From the NCBI RefSeq assembly GCF_051200875.1, contig NZ_CP195191.1:3348001-3412000 (forward strand): a DNA stretch of 64,000 nt, read 5' to 3'. A model generated the notes under the pieces. It was not told where the DNA came from, did not search any database, and was given only the letters and a program-made list of their open reading frames with translations. Position 1 is the first letter of the stretch. Each line of letters opens with the position of its first letter. Of the stretch, positions 51,750-59,991 are shown piece by piece. Origin of the DNA: Pseudotabrizicola sp051200875 (GTDB lineage Bacteria > Pseudomonadota > Alphaproteobacteria > Rhodobacterales > Rhodobacteraceae). The position numbers and the translations under genes were made by a program.

Positions 51750-52817
51750 TCAGGCGATGCCTTTGATCACGCGGTTGATATGGCCCATCTTGCGGCCAGC
51801 TTTTACGTCTGCCTTGCCATAAAGGTGGATAGAGACGTTCTTTTCCTTGGCCAGACCCGGCACGCGATTCACGTCGTCGCCGATCAGGTTTTCCATCACC
51901 ACATCGGCAAAGCGGCTGCCATCACCCAAGGGCCAGCCGGCGACGGCGCGGATATGCTGTTCGAACTGGTCGATGGCGCAGCCCTGCTGGGTCCAGTGGC
52001 CGGAATTGTGCACGCGGGGGGCTATCTCGTTCACGATCAGGCCGTTCGCCGTCACGAAAAGCTCTACCCCCATGACACCCACATATTCCAATGCGTTCAG
52101 GATGCGGGCAGCCAAAAGCACGGCGTCGGTGCGTTGGAAGGAGGTCAGGCGGGCAGGGACAGTGGTCGTATGCAGAATTCCATTGCGGTGAACATTCTCA
52201 CCCGGGTCAAAGCACGAGACCGACCCATCAAGCCCGCGCGCGGCAATCACGCTGGCCTCGAATTTGAAATCGACAAAGCCTTCGAGCACCGCTTCGGCTC
52301 CCTTCATTGCTGCCAAAGCAGCGGGCGCGTCTTCGGGCGACATGATCCGGGCTTGGCCCTTGCCGTCATAACCAAGGCGGGTGGTTTTCAAGATCGCGGG
52401 AAGGCCGATCTTGGCAATCGCGTCGTTCAGGCTGTCCGCATCGGTGACGCGGGCGTAGGGGGCGGTTTGCAGGCCAAGGCTGGTCAGGAAATCTTTTTCC
52501 GGAATCCGATCCTGAGAAATCGCCAATGCCTTGCGGTTCGGGCGGATGGGGCGGACGGCCTCTAGCGCGTCAAGGGACGACGCCGGAACGTTTTCAAACT
52601 CATAGGTGATGACATCAACGCTTTCGGCAAAGGCACGCAAGGCGGCAAGGTCTTCGTAAGGGGCGGTTGTCACCTTGTCGGCGACGTGGCCCGCCGGGGG
52701 ATTTTGCCCCGGTTCAAAGATATGCGTCTTGAAGCCCAGACGGCTGGCCGCAACGGAAAGCATCCGTCCAAGCTGGCCACCACCAAGAATGCCGATCGTC
52801 GCGCCGGGAGAAAGCAT
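51750..52817 (-). CDS. purK: N5-carboxyaminoimidazole ribonucleotide synthase
   Basis: Makes N5-CAIR from AIR, ATP and bicarbonate in purine synthesis. ATP-grasp protein of about 355 residues. It begins IGILGGGQLGRMLSVAASRLGFK and has the YEFENVP segment, the ATP-grasp strand TRLGYDGKGQ and NEIAPRVHNSGHWT. The start at 52817 is placed five bases downstream of the purE stop; an in-frame ATG at 52841 is possible. It follows purE in the same operon. Confidence 0.95.
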   Translation of the reverse strand: MLSPGATIGILGGGQLGRMLSVAASRLGFKTHIFEPGQNPPAGHVADKVTTAPYEDLAALRAFAESVDVITYEFENVPASSLDALEAVRPIRPNRKALAISQDRIPEKDFLTSLGLQTAPYARVTDADSLNDAIAKIGLPAILKTTRLGYDGKGQARIMSPEDAPAALAAMKGAEAVLEGFVDFKFEASVIAARGLDGSVSCFDPGENVHRNGILHTTTVPARLTSFQRTDAVLLAARILNALEYVGVMGVELFVTANGLIVNEIAPRVHNSGHWTQQGCAIDQFEQHIRAVAGWPLGDGSRFADVVMENLIGDDVNRVPGLAKEKNVSIHLYGKADVKAGRKMGHINRVIKGIA

Positions 52818-52821
52818 GGCC

Positions 52822-53307
52822 TTATTCGTCCTTGGGTTCATCGGGGATAGAGGCGGACAGCGCATCTCGCCATGCATCAAGGCGGGCGCCAAGTGCGGGA
52901 TCGGACACCGCCAGAATGCCAGCGGCCATCAGGCCCGCATTGGCGGCCCCTGCCGCGCCGATGGCCATTGTGGCCACGGGAAAGCCCTTTGGCATCTGAA
53001 CGATGGAATAGAGGCTGTCGACGCCAGAAAGAGCCCTGGTTTGGACCGGAACACCAACCACAGGCACGCGTGTTTTCGACGCCATCATGCCCGGAAGGTG
53101 GGCGGCACCGCCCGCGCCCGCGATGATGACCTTGAGCCCGCGCTCGACGGCACTTTTGCCATAGGCCCACAGCCGGTCAGGGGTACGGTGTGCGCTGACG
53201 ATCTTGGTTTCATAGCTGATCCCCAATTCATCAAGGATCAGGGCAGCTTCTTTCATCGTGGCCCAATCGGACTGGGACCCCATGACGATTCCTACATCAA
53301 CGGCCAT
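52822..53307 (-). CDS. purE: N5-carboxyaminoimidazole ribonucleotide mutase
   Basis: Converts N5-CAIR to CAIR, acting after PurK. The 161-residue protein has the class I PurE signatures: VGIVMGSQSDWATM at the start, the SAHRTPDRL motif with the catalytic His, and the AGGAAHLPGMMASKTRVPVVGVPV core. Standard length; forms an octamer in the family. purE precedes purK by four bases. Confidence 0.96.
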   Translation of the reverse strand: MAVDVGIVMGSQSDWATMKEAALILDELGISYETKIVSAHRTPDRLWAYGKSAVERGLKVIIAGAGGAAHLPGMMASKTRVPVVGVPVQTRALSGVDSLYSIVQMPKGFPVATMAIGAAGAANAGLMAAGILAVSDPALGARLDAWRDALSASIPDEPKDE

Positions 53308-53367
53308 TCACGCCTCCGGCATTGCTGCCTTGGGCGATTACAGGTTGAAGGGCTTGGGGGCAAGCGT

Positions 53368-53586
53368 TCAGGCGATGATGTCGGGGATCATCTGATCCTC
53401 GATCTTCACGATCTGGTCTTTCAGTGCGAGCTTTTGCTTTTTCAGACGGCGCAGCGTCAACTGATCGGGGCGGCCGGTTTCTTCCAAAGCATGGATTGCT
53501 GCATCAAGGTCGCGATGTTCGCGACGCAGCACTTCAAGCCGGATGGCGAGCATTTCTTCGAAGTTGAGTTCGCTGGGAGCGTTCAT
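53368..53586 (-). CDS. DUF465 family (YdcH-like) small protein
   Basis: A 72-residue helical protein of the DUF465 family. The helix pair runs LRREHRDLDAAIHALEET and LTLRRLKKQKLALKDQIVKIED, the classic DUF465 layout with conserved HxxLD and LKKxKLxLKD. It is probably a dimeric coiled coil in the cytosol. The start at 53586 is chosen for length; an in-frame ATG at 53628 exists. Function unknown. Confidence 0.9.
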   Translation of the reverse strand: MNAPSELNFEEMLAIRLEVLRREHRDLDAAIHALEETGRPDQLTLRRLKKQKLALKDQIVKIEDQMIPDIIA

Positions 53587-53809
53587 CTTGTCGCCCGACC
53601 TCTGAGTCGTTTCTGGTGCTTGAAACATAATATAAGGGTTGTATTGGCTTGCGGGAAGGATTCTCGACTTTCCGATCCAGAATTGGTGACAAGTTGCCAT
53701 CTGTCTGTGCCTTGCAGTCCGTCACTCTGACCCCCATATTCGAATGAGACGGGCGCCCTGATGGGGCCTGACGGATCTATGTCGCTTGCTTAAGGACACG
53801 GGAACCAAG
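53587..53809. other. Divergent region between DUF465 and hsp20 genes
   Basis: 223 bases holding two divergent promoters. No CIRCE-like inverted repeat or RpoH promoter stood out, although small heat-shock genes are often controlled by one of these. Confidence 0.35.
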
Positions 53810-54220
53810 ATGACGAAGCTTACCTTTGGTGCTCATCCCTTCTTGTTGGGATTTGAACAGTTGGAAAGACTGGTCGAAAGAACGGCCAAGTCGACCGAGG
53901 GGTACCCCCCCTTCAACATCGAAGCCACGTCGGAAAACGCCTACCGGATCACGCTGGCGGTTGCGGGCTTCCGTGAGGAAGATTTGGCGATCACGGTTGA
54001 GGATCGGCAACTGGTGGTTCGTGGCAAGCAGCAGGATGATGGGCAAGAGCGGGTGTTCTTGCATCGCGGCATCGCAAGCCGGGCGTTCCAGCGCAGCTTT
54101 GTGCTGGCCGATGGTGTTGATGTCGCCGGGGCAAGCATGGAGCACGGGTTGCTGCATATCGACTTGAAAAGATCGGTCCCCGAAACAGTTGTTCAAACCA
54201 TACGCATCGGACGCAAGTAA
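53810..54220 (+). CDS. Hsp20/alpha-crystallin family small heat-shock protein
   Basis: A 136-residue ATP-independent chaperone. The alpha-crystallin domain (about residues 28-120) opens with YPPFNIEATSENAYRITLAVAGF and includes REEDLAITVEDRQLVVRGKQ, then FLHRGIASRAFQRSFVLADGV. It lacks the usual IxI C-terminal motif apart from TIRIGRK. Its downstream partner, a DUF1150 gene eleven bases away, is a pairing typical of alphaproteobacteria. Expected to be heat-inducible. Confidence 0.94.
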   Translation: MTKLTFGAHPFLLGFEQLERLVERTAKSTEGYPPFNIEATSENAYRITLAVAGFREEDLAITVEDRQLVVRGKQQDDGQERVFLHRGIASRAFQRSFVLADGVDVAGASMEHGLLHIDLKRSVPETVVQTIRIGRK

Positions 54221-54230
54221 GGAGGCAGCG

Positions 54231-54458
54231 ATGGATTACAAATTTGAAGGTCTGCCAGCCGCGGAGCGCCAGATCGTTTACGTTCGGCCCGTCGTGGTGG
54301 CTGACTTGCCGCAGGATTTGCAGGACGAAATCGGGCCTGTGGAGACGGTCTATTCGGTTCACACGCCGGACGGAACGCAAGTGGCCTTGGTCAAGGACCG
54401 CAAGATGGCCTTTGCTTTGGCCCGCCAGAATGATCTTGCGCCGGTGAACGTTCACTGA
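54231..54458 (+). CDS. DUF1150 family protein
   Basis: A 75-residue protein found in alphaproteobacteria, commonly beside hsp20 as here. It contains VYVRPVVVADLPQDLQDEIG and the ending FALARQNDLAPVNVH, the conserved core of DUF1150. AAGGAGG is at the best distance before the ATG, so translation is probably strong. Function unknown. Confidence 0.9.
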   Translation: MDYKFEGLPAAERQIVYVRPVVVADLPQDLQDEIGPVETVYSVHTPDGTQVALVKDRKMAFALARQNDLAPVNVH

Positions 54459-54481
54459 CGCAAAGAGAGTCATTGGAAAAG

Positions 54482-54508
54482 AAAGGCCCCGCTGATGCGG
54501 GGCCTTTT
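54482..54508 (+). terminator. Rho-independent terminator of the hsp20-DUF1150 operon
   Basis: An 11-bp stem (54482-54492 with 54497-54507, AAAGGCCCCGC/GCGGGGCCTTT) closes a TGAT loop and runs into TTTT. It lies 24 bases after the DUF1150 stop and before the convergent trxB. Confidence 0.9.
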
Positions 54509-54526
54509 CGTTTGGGTTCTGAATGA

Positions 54527-55468
54527 TCAGCCGTGTTCTGCCAGCCAATGTTCGGCATCCAAAGCCGCCATACAGCCCATACCAGCACTGGTGACCGCCT
54601 GACGATAGACATGGTCTGTCAGATCGCCCGCGGCAAAGACGCCGGGGATAGAGGTGCGGGTGCTGCCCGGCTCGACTTTGACATAGCCGCCGTTGTGAAG
54701 TTCAAGTTGGTCCTTGACCAGTTCCGAGGCCGGAGCATGGCCAATGGCCACGAAGAAGCCAGCGCAGGGGACGTCGGTGGTTTCCCCTGTCTGAACATTG
54801 CGGGCGCGGACGGCGGTGACGCCTAGCGGGGTGTCGGTGCCCAGCACCTCGGTGACCTCATGGTTCCAGAGCATTTCGATCTTTGGATGCTTGAACAGGC
54901 GGTCTTGCATGATCTTTTCGGCGCGCAGGCTGTCGCGGCGGTGGATCAGGGTCACTTTGGTCGCGAAGTTCGTCAGGAACAGGGCTTCTTCTACGGCGGT
55001 GTTGCCGCCGCCGATGACGACGACCTCTTTGCCGCGATAGAAGAACCCGTCACAGGTGGCACAGGCGGAAACGCCAAAGCCTTTGAATTTCTCTTCCGAA
55101 GGCAGACCAAGCCATTTGGCCTGAGCGCCCGTGGCAAGGATCACCGCATCAGCGGTAAAGGTCGTGCCGCTGTCCGCCTTTGCAACAAAGGGACGCTTCG
55201 AGAGGTCAAGCGAGGAGATGTAATCCGAGATGATCTCGGCCCCCATAGCGCGGGCATGCTCTTCCATACGCACCATCAGGTCCGGGCCTTGCACATGGCT
55301 GTCGCCGGGCCAGTTCTCGACCTCGGTGGTGATGGTCAGCTGGCCACCGGGTTGCAGGCCCTGAACGAGGATCGGGTTCAGCATGGCCCTTGCAGAATAG
55401 ACTGCAGCGGTGTACCCCGCCGGTCCCGAACCGATGATCAAAACGCGTGTGTGCCTGGTCTCGCCCAT
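54527..55468 (-). CDS. trxB: Thioredoxin-disulfide reductase
   Basis: NADPH-dependent FAD enzyme that reduces thioredoxin. The FAD-binding GxGxxG is IGSGPAGYTAA near the N-terminus, the redox-active CxxC is Cys136-Ala-Thr-Cys139, and the NADPH-binding motif is VVIGGGNTAVEEAL. The C-terminal FAD segment GVFAAGDLTDHVYRQAVTSAGMG is complete. The start at 55468 (ATG before GETRHTRV) gives 313 residues; longer frames upstream lack homology. Divergent from an Lrp-type regulator. Confidence 0.95.
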   Translation of the reverse strand: MGETRHTRVLIIGSGPAGYTAAVYSARAMLNPILVQGLQPGGQLTITTEVENWPGDSHVQGPDLMVRMEEHARAMGAEIISDYISSLDLSKRPFVAKADSGTTFTADAVILATGAQAKWLGLPSEEKFKGFGVSACATCDGFFYRGKEVVVIGGGNTAVEEALFLTNFATKVTLIHRRDSLRAEKIMQDRLFKHPKIEMLWNHEVTEVLGTDTPLGVTAVRARNVQTGETTDVPCAGFFVAIGHAPASELVKDQLELHNGGYVKVEPGSTRTSIPGVFAAGDLTDHVYRQAVTSAGMGCMAALDAEHWLAEHG

Positions 55469-55662
55469 GATACCCTCATTTTCTGTGGGTTCCTGATATA
55501 GGCGCAGCGGCGTCGGGCGGAAAGCCCTGAATCGTTGCGAAGATCTGTTGCGAAAACGGGCAGGCGCGCGAAATTTGGGCGAAATAAAGCTGCCAGTAGT
55601 TGAAACATTATTGCGCAAGGCGGGGTGAGGGCCTAGATACTGGCCTGAATAGGGAGACAAAC

Positions 55663-56163
55663 ATGGCCGGCTCGAAACTGGACCCGATTGATCGCCACAT
55701 TTTGGCGGAACTGCAGGCCGATGGCCGCATGACCAACGTTGAACTGGCCAAGAGAGTTGGGATTTCCGCGCCGCCCTGTTTGCGTCGTGTGCGGACCTTG
55801 GAAGAATCCGGATTTATCCGCGGCTATCACGCCGATATCGACGCAAGGGAACTGGGCTTTGAAGTGCAGGTCTTTGCGATGGTCCGACTGCAAAGTCAGG
55901 CCGAAGCTGATCTTGCGGCTTTTGAGGCGCGCTGCAAGGCGTGGCCGCTGGTTCGCGAATGTCATATGTTGAACGGTGAGATCGACTTCATCCTGAAATG
56001 CGTCGCGCCAGATCTGTCGAGCTTTCAATCTTTCCTGACCGGCGACCTGCTTAAGGCCGAAAACGTGGCCAATGTGAAAACCAGCCTGGTGATCCGTTGC
56101 GCGAAAGATGAGCCGGGCGTTCCGTTCGATGTGCTGGAAGAGCGGCTCGCGCGGTCGGCCTGA
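55663..56163 (+). CDS. Lrp/AsnC-family transcriptional regulator
   Basis: A 166-residue feast/famine regulator. The N-terminal helix-turn-helix (residues about 5-60) reads LDPIDRHILAELQADGRMTNVELAKRVGIS and PCLRRVRTLEESGFI. The C-terminal ligand-binding RAM domain covers residues 70-150 (FEVQVFAMVRLQSQAEADLAAFE, CHMLNGEIDFILKC). It has normal length. It is divergent from trxB with a 194-base gap, so it may regulate trxB or itself; the effector is probably an amino acid. Confidence 0.93.
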   Translation: MAGSKLDPIDRHILAELQADGRMTNVELAKRVGISAPPCLRRVRTLEESGFIRGYHADIDARELGFEVQVFAMVRLQSQAEADLAAFEARCKAWPLVRECHMLNGEIDFILKCVAPDLSSFQSFLTGDLLKAENVANVKTSLVIRCAKDEPGVPFDVLEERLARSA

Positions 56164-56497
56164 TTGCGACAGGTCATTAGCCATGAAACGGGCCTGCGGG
56201 CCCTGAATCAAAAAGCGGCTCCGTTCATGTGCCAGAGGAGCACCGGAGCCGCCTTTGCCAAAGCAACGATCGTGCCCTGCAACGCTGCCCTGTGAAGGGT
56301 CTTACACCGTTGTCGGGTCCACCCTTGCGGGGAGGAAGACCGTCATGTGGCAAAGATGGCTGAAATACGGCGCTCTGTCAAAAGGGATTTCTTATAGATC
56401 CCTAGCACTTGAACGATTTGCCCCGGTTTGGGGCCATTGTCGACAGAATGGCGGGCAATCTGAATCGATAACACCGCCGATTGTGGCGAAGTTGTGT
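56164..56497. other. Intergenic region after the Lrp-type regulator gene
   Basis: 334 bases without a convincing gene. GCGGCTCCG at 56215-56223 pairs with CGGAGCCGC at 56244-56252 and probably ends the Lrp transcript. The rest, 56260-56490, shows only weak short frames. Confidence 0.45.
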
Positions 56498-56650
56498 TCA
56501 GCGGGCCGCGATGGCGCGTGGCTTGGCCGAATCGACGGTGGCTTTGACAGCCTGAGGTTTGCGACGGGCCCCGCGTTGCCACGGCATTGCAACCTGCTGT
56601 TCAAGGCTGGCCGCGATCGCGGATTTGAGCCAACGGCGTTCTTTTTTCAT
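56498..56650 (-). CDS. Small basic protein of unknown function
   Basis: A 50-residue protein beginning MKKERRWLKSAIAAS, then a Trp/Arg-rich stretch (MPWQRGARRKPQAV) and an Arg/Ala-rich end. Net charge is strongly positive. AAGGA lies seven bases before the ATG. From memory, short proteins with MKKERxWxKSxI starts are common in Rhodobacterales, but I cannot check this. Could be a nucleic-acid-binding protein. Confidence 0.6.
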   Translation of the reverse strand: MKKERRWLKSAIAASLEQQVAMPWQRGARRKPQAVKATVDSAKPRAIAAR

Positions 56651-56921
56651 GCTCGGGTCCTTCTCTGCACTTTCGGCCGCTATTCTCGGCGTTGAGTGCA
56701 AGATGCCTTTTCAATGGGGCGGCGATCTGGCCCCAATTGTGAGGAATTAAGGAAAATTATGTTTGTTCAGACCCGGATTGTGGCAGGGGCTGTCGCAGCT
56801 TGAGATGCGGTTCGGGCCGTGATTTTCTGGGGTTTCAGAAACAGTGCCCGCTTTGGGATCAAGATTGTTTCGCTAGATTGTGGCGTGCCCGTTCCGGATC
56901 ACGCCGCAATTCGATAGCGGA

Positions 56922-57683
56922 TCAAAGCCGAATGACCGAAATCAGTCTGCCGTAATCGGCTTCCTTGGCGTGGGTTGTGCGCCGGTAAGAATAGAAGCGA
57001 TCCGAATCGTGGTATGTGCAATGCCGGGTCCATTCGGCTTGGCCAATGCCCGCCTCGCGCAGCCTGAACAGGCCAAAGGCAGGCAGGTCAAACAGCATTC
57101 TGTCGCCTTCCCCATTCGCGAAGAAACGCGCGTTCTCGCGGTCTTCATTGGTGAAGGTCTCAAAGAACTCTGGACCAACTTCGTAGGCGCGTTGGCTGAT
57201 GCACGGACCGATGACGGCGGTCATATCCTTGCGGTGCGCGCCAAGAGCTTCCATCGCGTCGATGGTCGCTTCGAGGACGCCATCAACGCTGCCGCGCCAG
57301 CCAGCATGCGCCGCGCCAATGACCCCGGCTTTCGGATCGGCAAAAAGGACGGGCTGGCAATCTGCGGTTAGGATGGAAAGAGCGATTCCCGGTGTAGCTG
57401 TAACCATGGCATCGGCCTTTGGGCGGTCTGTCGTGGGGCCTGTCACATGATAGGCATCTGCGGAATGGACCTGATGAACGCCGACCAAATGCTCAAGCGG
57501 CACGTCCATCGCCTCGGCGACGCGAGAACGGTTGATGGCCACGACCTCGGCGATATCGGACGAGCCAGTCCCGCAATTCAGGCCGGCGAAGATACCGGAG
57601 GACGCGCCGCCTTTGCGGGTGAAGAACCCGTGTTGGACGGGCAAGCTGTCAGAGGTGATGATTTCAAGTGTTGCGGGCATCAA
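56922..57683 (-). CDS. pgeF: Peptidoglycan editing factor / laccase-domain protein (PgeF, YfiH family)
   Basis: The family was once called polyphenol oxidase; E. coli YfiH is reported to remove mis-incorporated serine from peptidoglycan precursors. The 253-residue protein has GVHQVHSADAYHV, the TADCQPVLFADP motif with the metal-binding Cys, and AHAGWRGSVDGVLEATI with the metal-binding His. It ends with the GPCISQRAYEVGPEF segment and a C-terminal RTTHAKEADYGRLISVI. It shares ATGA with midA, so it is the third gene of an operon with lgt. Confidence 0.93.
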   Translation of the reverse strand: MMPATLEIITSDSLPVQHGFFTRKGGASSGIFAGLNCGTGSSDIAEVVAINRSRVAEAMDVPLEHLVGVHQVHSADAYHVTGPTTDRPKADAMVTATPGIALSILTADCQPVLFADPKAGVIGAAHAGWRGSVDGVLEATIDAMEALGAHRKDMTAVIGPCISQRAYEVGPEFFETFTNEDRENARFFANGEGDRMLFDLPAFGLFRLREAGIGQAEWTRHCTYHDSDRFYSYRRTTHAKEADYGRLISVIRL

Positions 57684-58735
57684 CTCAATCCGGGTGGTGG
57701 TGGCGTGCCGGGGCGGTAAAGCGCCAGCACCTTGAACAACGAACCCATTTCCGACGGATGGGTCAAGCGTCGATGCGCGGCGATGTGAGATTCGCGGGCT
57801 GGACCTTTCAGTCTTTGGGCAAGCGCTGTTGCCCGATGCGTAATTCCAAGTCGCTCAAGCACTGCACCTTGGTTTGCGAACTTATGCTCCAGTTTTCCTG
57901 CGGCAAGGGCAAGCGCCTGAAAATCCACATGGGCGGTCAGGTCGGCCCTGCCGGGGGCTGCGAGCGGGTCTGCGAATTCATGATCCTGAAGGGCCTGAAA
58001 CGTATCCCCCAGCGATCCCCAGTCGCCGTAGTCGATGATCAGCGCGCCACCGCCTTGTTCGGCGATCCTGTTGCCGATGTAGTCCATGATCGGAGCGGCG
58101 GTTGGGCAGGTTTCGACGATATCGCCGGGTTTTGTATCGGCAAGGCGGTGTTCAAGGGACGCGAAGGGCGTTGACGCGGCGCGGCCAAGTGAAAGAGCGC
58201 CGTCCTTCAAGCCGACCATTGTTTCAGACCAGCCGGAGGGTTCGCGCCGGAACTGGCGAATTGGCAGGGCATCGAAGAATTCGTTGGCCACAAGAAAAAG
58301 CGGGCCTTGAGGAAGATCTTCGATGCGGTCGATCCAAGTGACAGGATGTGTGCCAAGGGTCTTGCGCTGAACGGTGCGCAGCGTTGGCGAAGCTTCCATA
58401 AGAACGACATTCGCAGCCGCATGGAAGCCGGGAACTTGGCGTGTGGCTCGCAGGATATCGGCCATCAGGGTGCCGCGACCGGGGCCGAGTTCGGCGAGGA
58501 CCATGGGAGGAGAGCCGAGGTCCAGCCAATATTGAGCAAGGCAAAGGCCCAGCAATTCCCCGAACATCTGGCTGATTTCAGGGGCGGTCGTGAAATCGCC
58601 CGCCTGCCCAAACGGGTCGCGGGTCGAATAGTATCCGTGCTCTGGATGCAGCAGGCATTCGGCCATGTAATCGGCCAAAGTGATTGGTCCCGTTGCGGCA
58701 ATCCGACGGACCAGAAGTTCCCCCAAGGCCGTCAT
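57680..58735 (-). CDS. MidA/NDUFAF7-type SAM-dependent methyltransferase
   Basis: Protein arginine methyltransferase-like enzyme of the COG1565 family, whose mitochondrial member NDUFAF7 helps assemble complex I. The 351-residue protein has the N-terminal MAECLLHPEHGYYSTRDPFG motif, then DFTTAPEISQMFGELLG and the SAM-binding ELGPGRGTLMADIL. The remaining GPLFLVANEFFDALPIRQF loop is also characteristic. It overlaps lgt upstream and pgeF downstream by ATGA. Substrate in bacteria unproven. Confidence 0.9.
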   Translation of the reverse strand: MTALGELLVRRIAATGPITLADYMAECLLHPEHGYYSTRDPFGQAGDFTTAPEISQMFGELLGLCLAQYWLDLGSPPMVLAELGPGRGTLMADILRATRQVPGFHAAANVVLMEASPTLRTVQRKTLGTHPVTWIDRIEDLPQGPLFLVANEFFDALPIRQFRREPSGWSETMVGLKDGALSLGRAASTPFASLEHRLADTKPGDIVETCPTAAPIMDYIGNRIAEQGGGALIIDYGDWGSLGDTFQALQDHEFADPLAAPGRADLTAHVDFQALALAAGKLEHKFANQGAVLERLGITHRATALAQRLKGPARESHIAAHRRLTHPSEMGSLFKVLALYRPGTPPPPGLS

Positions 58736-59607
58736 TCAGGGCGGGACCGCAGCAAGAAATAAAGGCCAACTGCGATCATCGGAAGCGACAGGGCTTGCCC
58801 CATGGTCAGACCGTAGCCCCCGATGTGGAAGGCAAGGCCGAGCGGATTGCCGTCGCTGACAAATTGAGCGTCGGGCTGGCGGAAGAATTCCACGATGAAA
58901 CGTGCCGCGCCGTAGCCCATGAAGAACAGTCCGGCGATCCGTCCCGGAAACTTCAGCCAGCCGTGTCGCCAAGCCAGCCACAACAAAAGTGCCCCAAGAA
59001 AAAGCCCTTCCAGCGCCGCTTCGTAAAGCTGGCTGGGGTGACGCGCGCAAATGCCTTCGATGCCGGGGCAGGTTTGAGCGGCCTCGCCGGGAAAGGCGAC
59101 CCCCCAAGGCATGGTTGTGGGTCGCCCCCAAAGCTCGGCGTTGATGAAATTGGCGATCCGGCCCAGAAGAAGACCGGGAGCGGTGGACAAGGCCATGACG
59201 TCAGCGGCCTTGAGCATCGGGATACCTTCAATGCGGCAGAACAGGAAAGCCGCCACCACAACGCCGAGGAAGCCGCCGTGGAAGGACATGCCGCCTTCCC
59301 AGACCCGTGGGATGTGGGTGGGATTTTCCAGATAATAGGCCGGCTGGTAGAACAGTACGAACCCGAGTCTTCCACCTAGAATGACCCCGAGAATGACCCA
59401 TGTCAGAAGCCGTTCGATTTGATCTGCGGTCATCGGGGCAGCGCCAGTCCAAAGATCGGGTCGACGAACAGCCGCCAAGGCGATGCGCCAGCCCAGCAAG
59501 ATGCCCACGATATAGGCAAGAGCGTACCACCGAAGGGCAAGCGTTATCCCGAAGACTTCGAATGCGAATATCTCGGGCGAGATCGATGGGAACGGAATGT
59601 AGGACAT
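58732..59607 (-). CDS. lgt: Phosphatidylglycerol:prolipoprotein diacylglyceryl transferase
   Basis: Essential inner-membrane enzyme that attaches diacylglycerol to lipoprotein cysteines. The 291-residue protein has about seven membrane segments. The Lgt signature GRIANFINAELWGRPT is present, along with FHGGFLGVVVAAFLF and RHPSQLYEAALEGL. The start at 59607 has GAGGAG nearby. Its stop overlaps the midA start. Confidence 0.96.
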   Translation of the reverse strand: MSYIPFPSISPEIFAFEVFGITLALRWYALAYIVGILLGWRIALAAVRRPDLWTGAAPMTADQIERLLTWVILGVILGGRLGFVLFYQPAYYLENPTHIPRVWEGGMSFHGGFLGVVVAAFLFCRIEGIPMLKAADVMALSTAPGLLLGRIANFINAELWGRPTTMPWGVAFPGEAAQTCPGIEGICARHPSQLYEAALEGLFLGALLLWLAWRHGWLKFPGRIAGLFFMGYGAARFIVEFFRQPDAQFVSDGNPLGLAFHIGGYGLTMGQALSLPMIAVGLYFLLRSRPE

Positions 59608-59744
59608 GGGCTCCTCGGTCCGATGGCTGCGCGCCGCTTGTTGCCTTGTCGGCAAGGGGGGGCGGGATGTCAATCTGTCACGCCGACTTGTGATCGAGAG
59701 GAGACCACGCCATATAGAGGCCAGACGCCAAGAGGATCACAGCC

Positions 59745-59990
59745 ATGCAGACCCGCAACAAGTTCTTCGACGATATGAGCCAGTTGATGACCAATGCCAT
59801 GGGGGTCGCTCAGGGCGCAAAGACCGAAGCGGAAACGGCGATGAAAAGCCTGATCGACCGTTGGATGGCCGACCGGGATTTCGTGACGCGTGAAGAGTTC
59901 GACGCTGTGCGCGCGATGGCGTCCAAAGCTCGCGAAGAGAATGCGTCGCTTATGGCGCGGATCGAGGCATTGGAAGCAAAGCTGAAGTAA
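59745..59990 (+). CDS. UbiK-like ubiquinone biosynthesis accessory factor (BMFP family)
   Basis: An 81-residue helical protein of the UbiK/YqiC family, which helps Coq/Ubi enzymes make ubiquinone. An N-terminal amphipathic helix (FFDDMSQLMTNAMGVAQGAK) precedes the typical ending MADRDFVTREEFDAVRAMASK and a coiled coil EENASLMARIEALEAKL. Lies in a divergent position to lgt and convergent with the kinase gene. The UbiK name follows from family resemblance. Confidence 0.88.
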   Translation: MQTRNKFFDDMSQLMTNAMGVAQGAKTEAETAMKSLIDRWMADRDFVTREEFDAVRAMASKAREENASLMARIEALEAKLK

Positions 59991-59991
59991 A

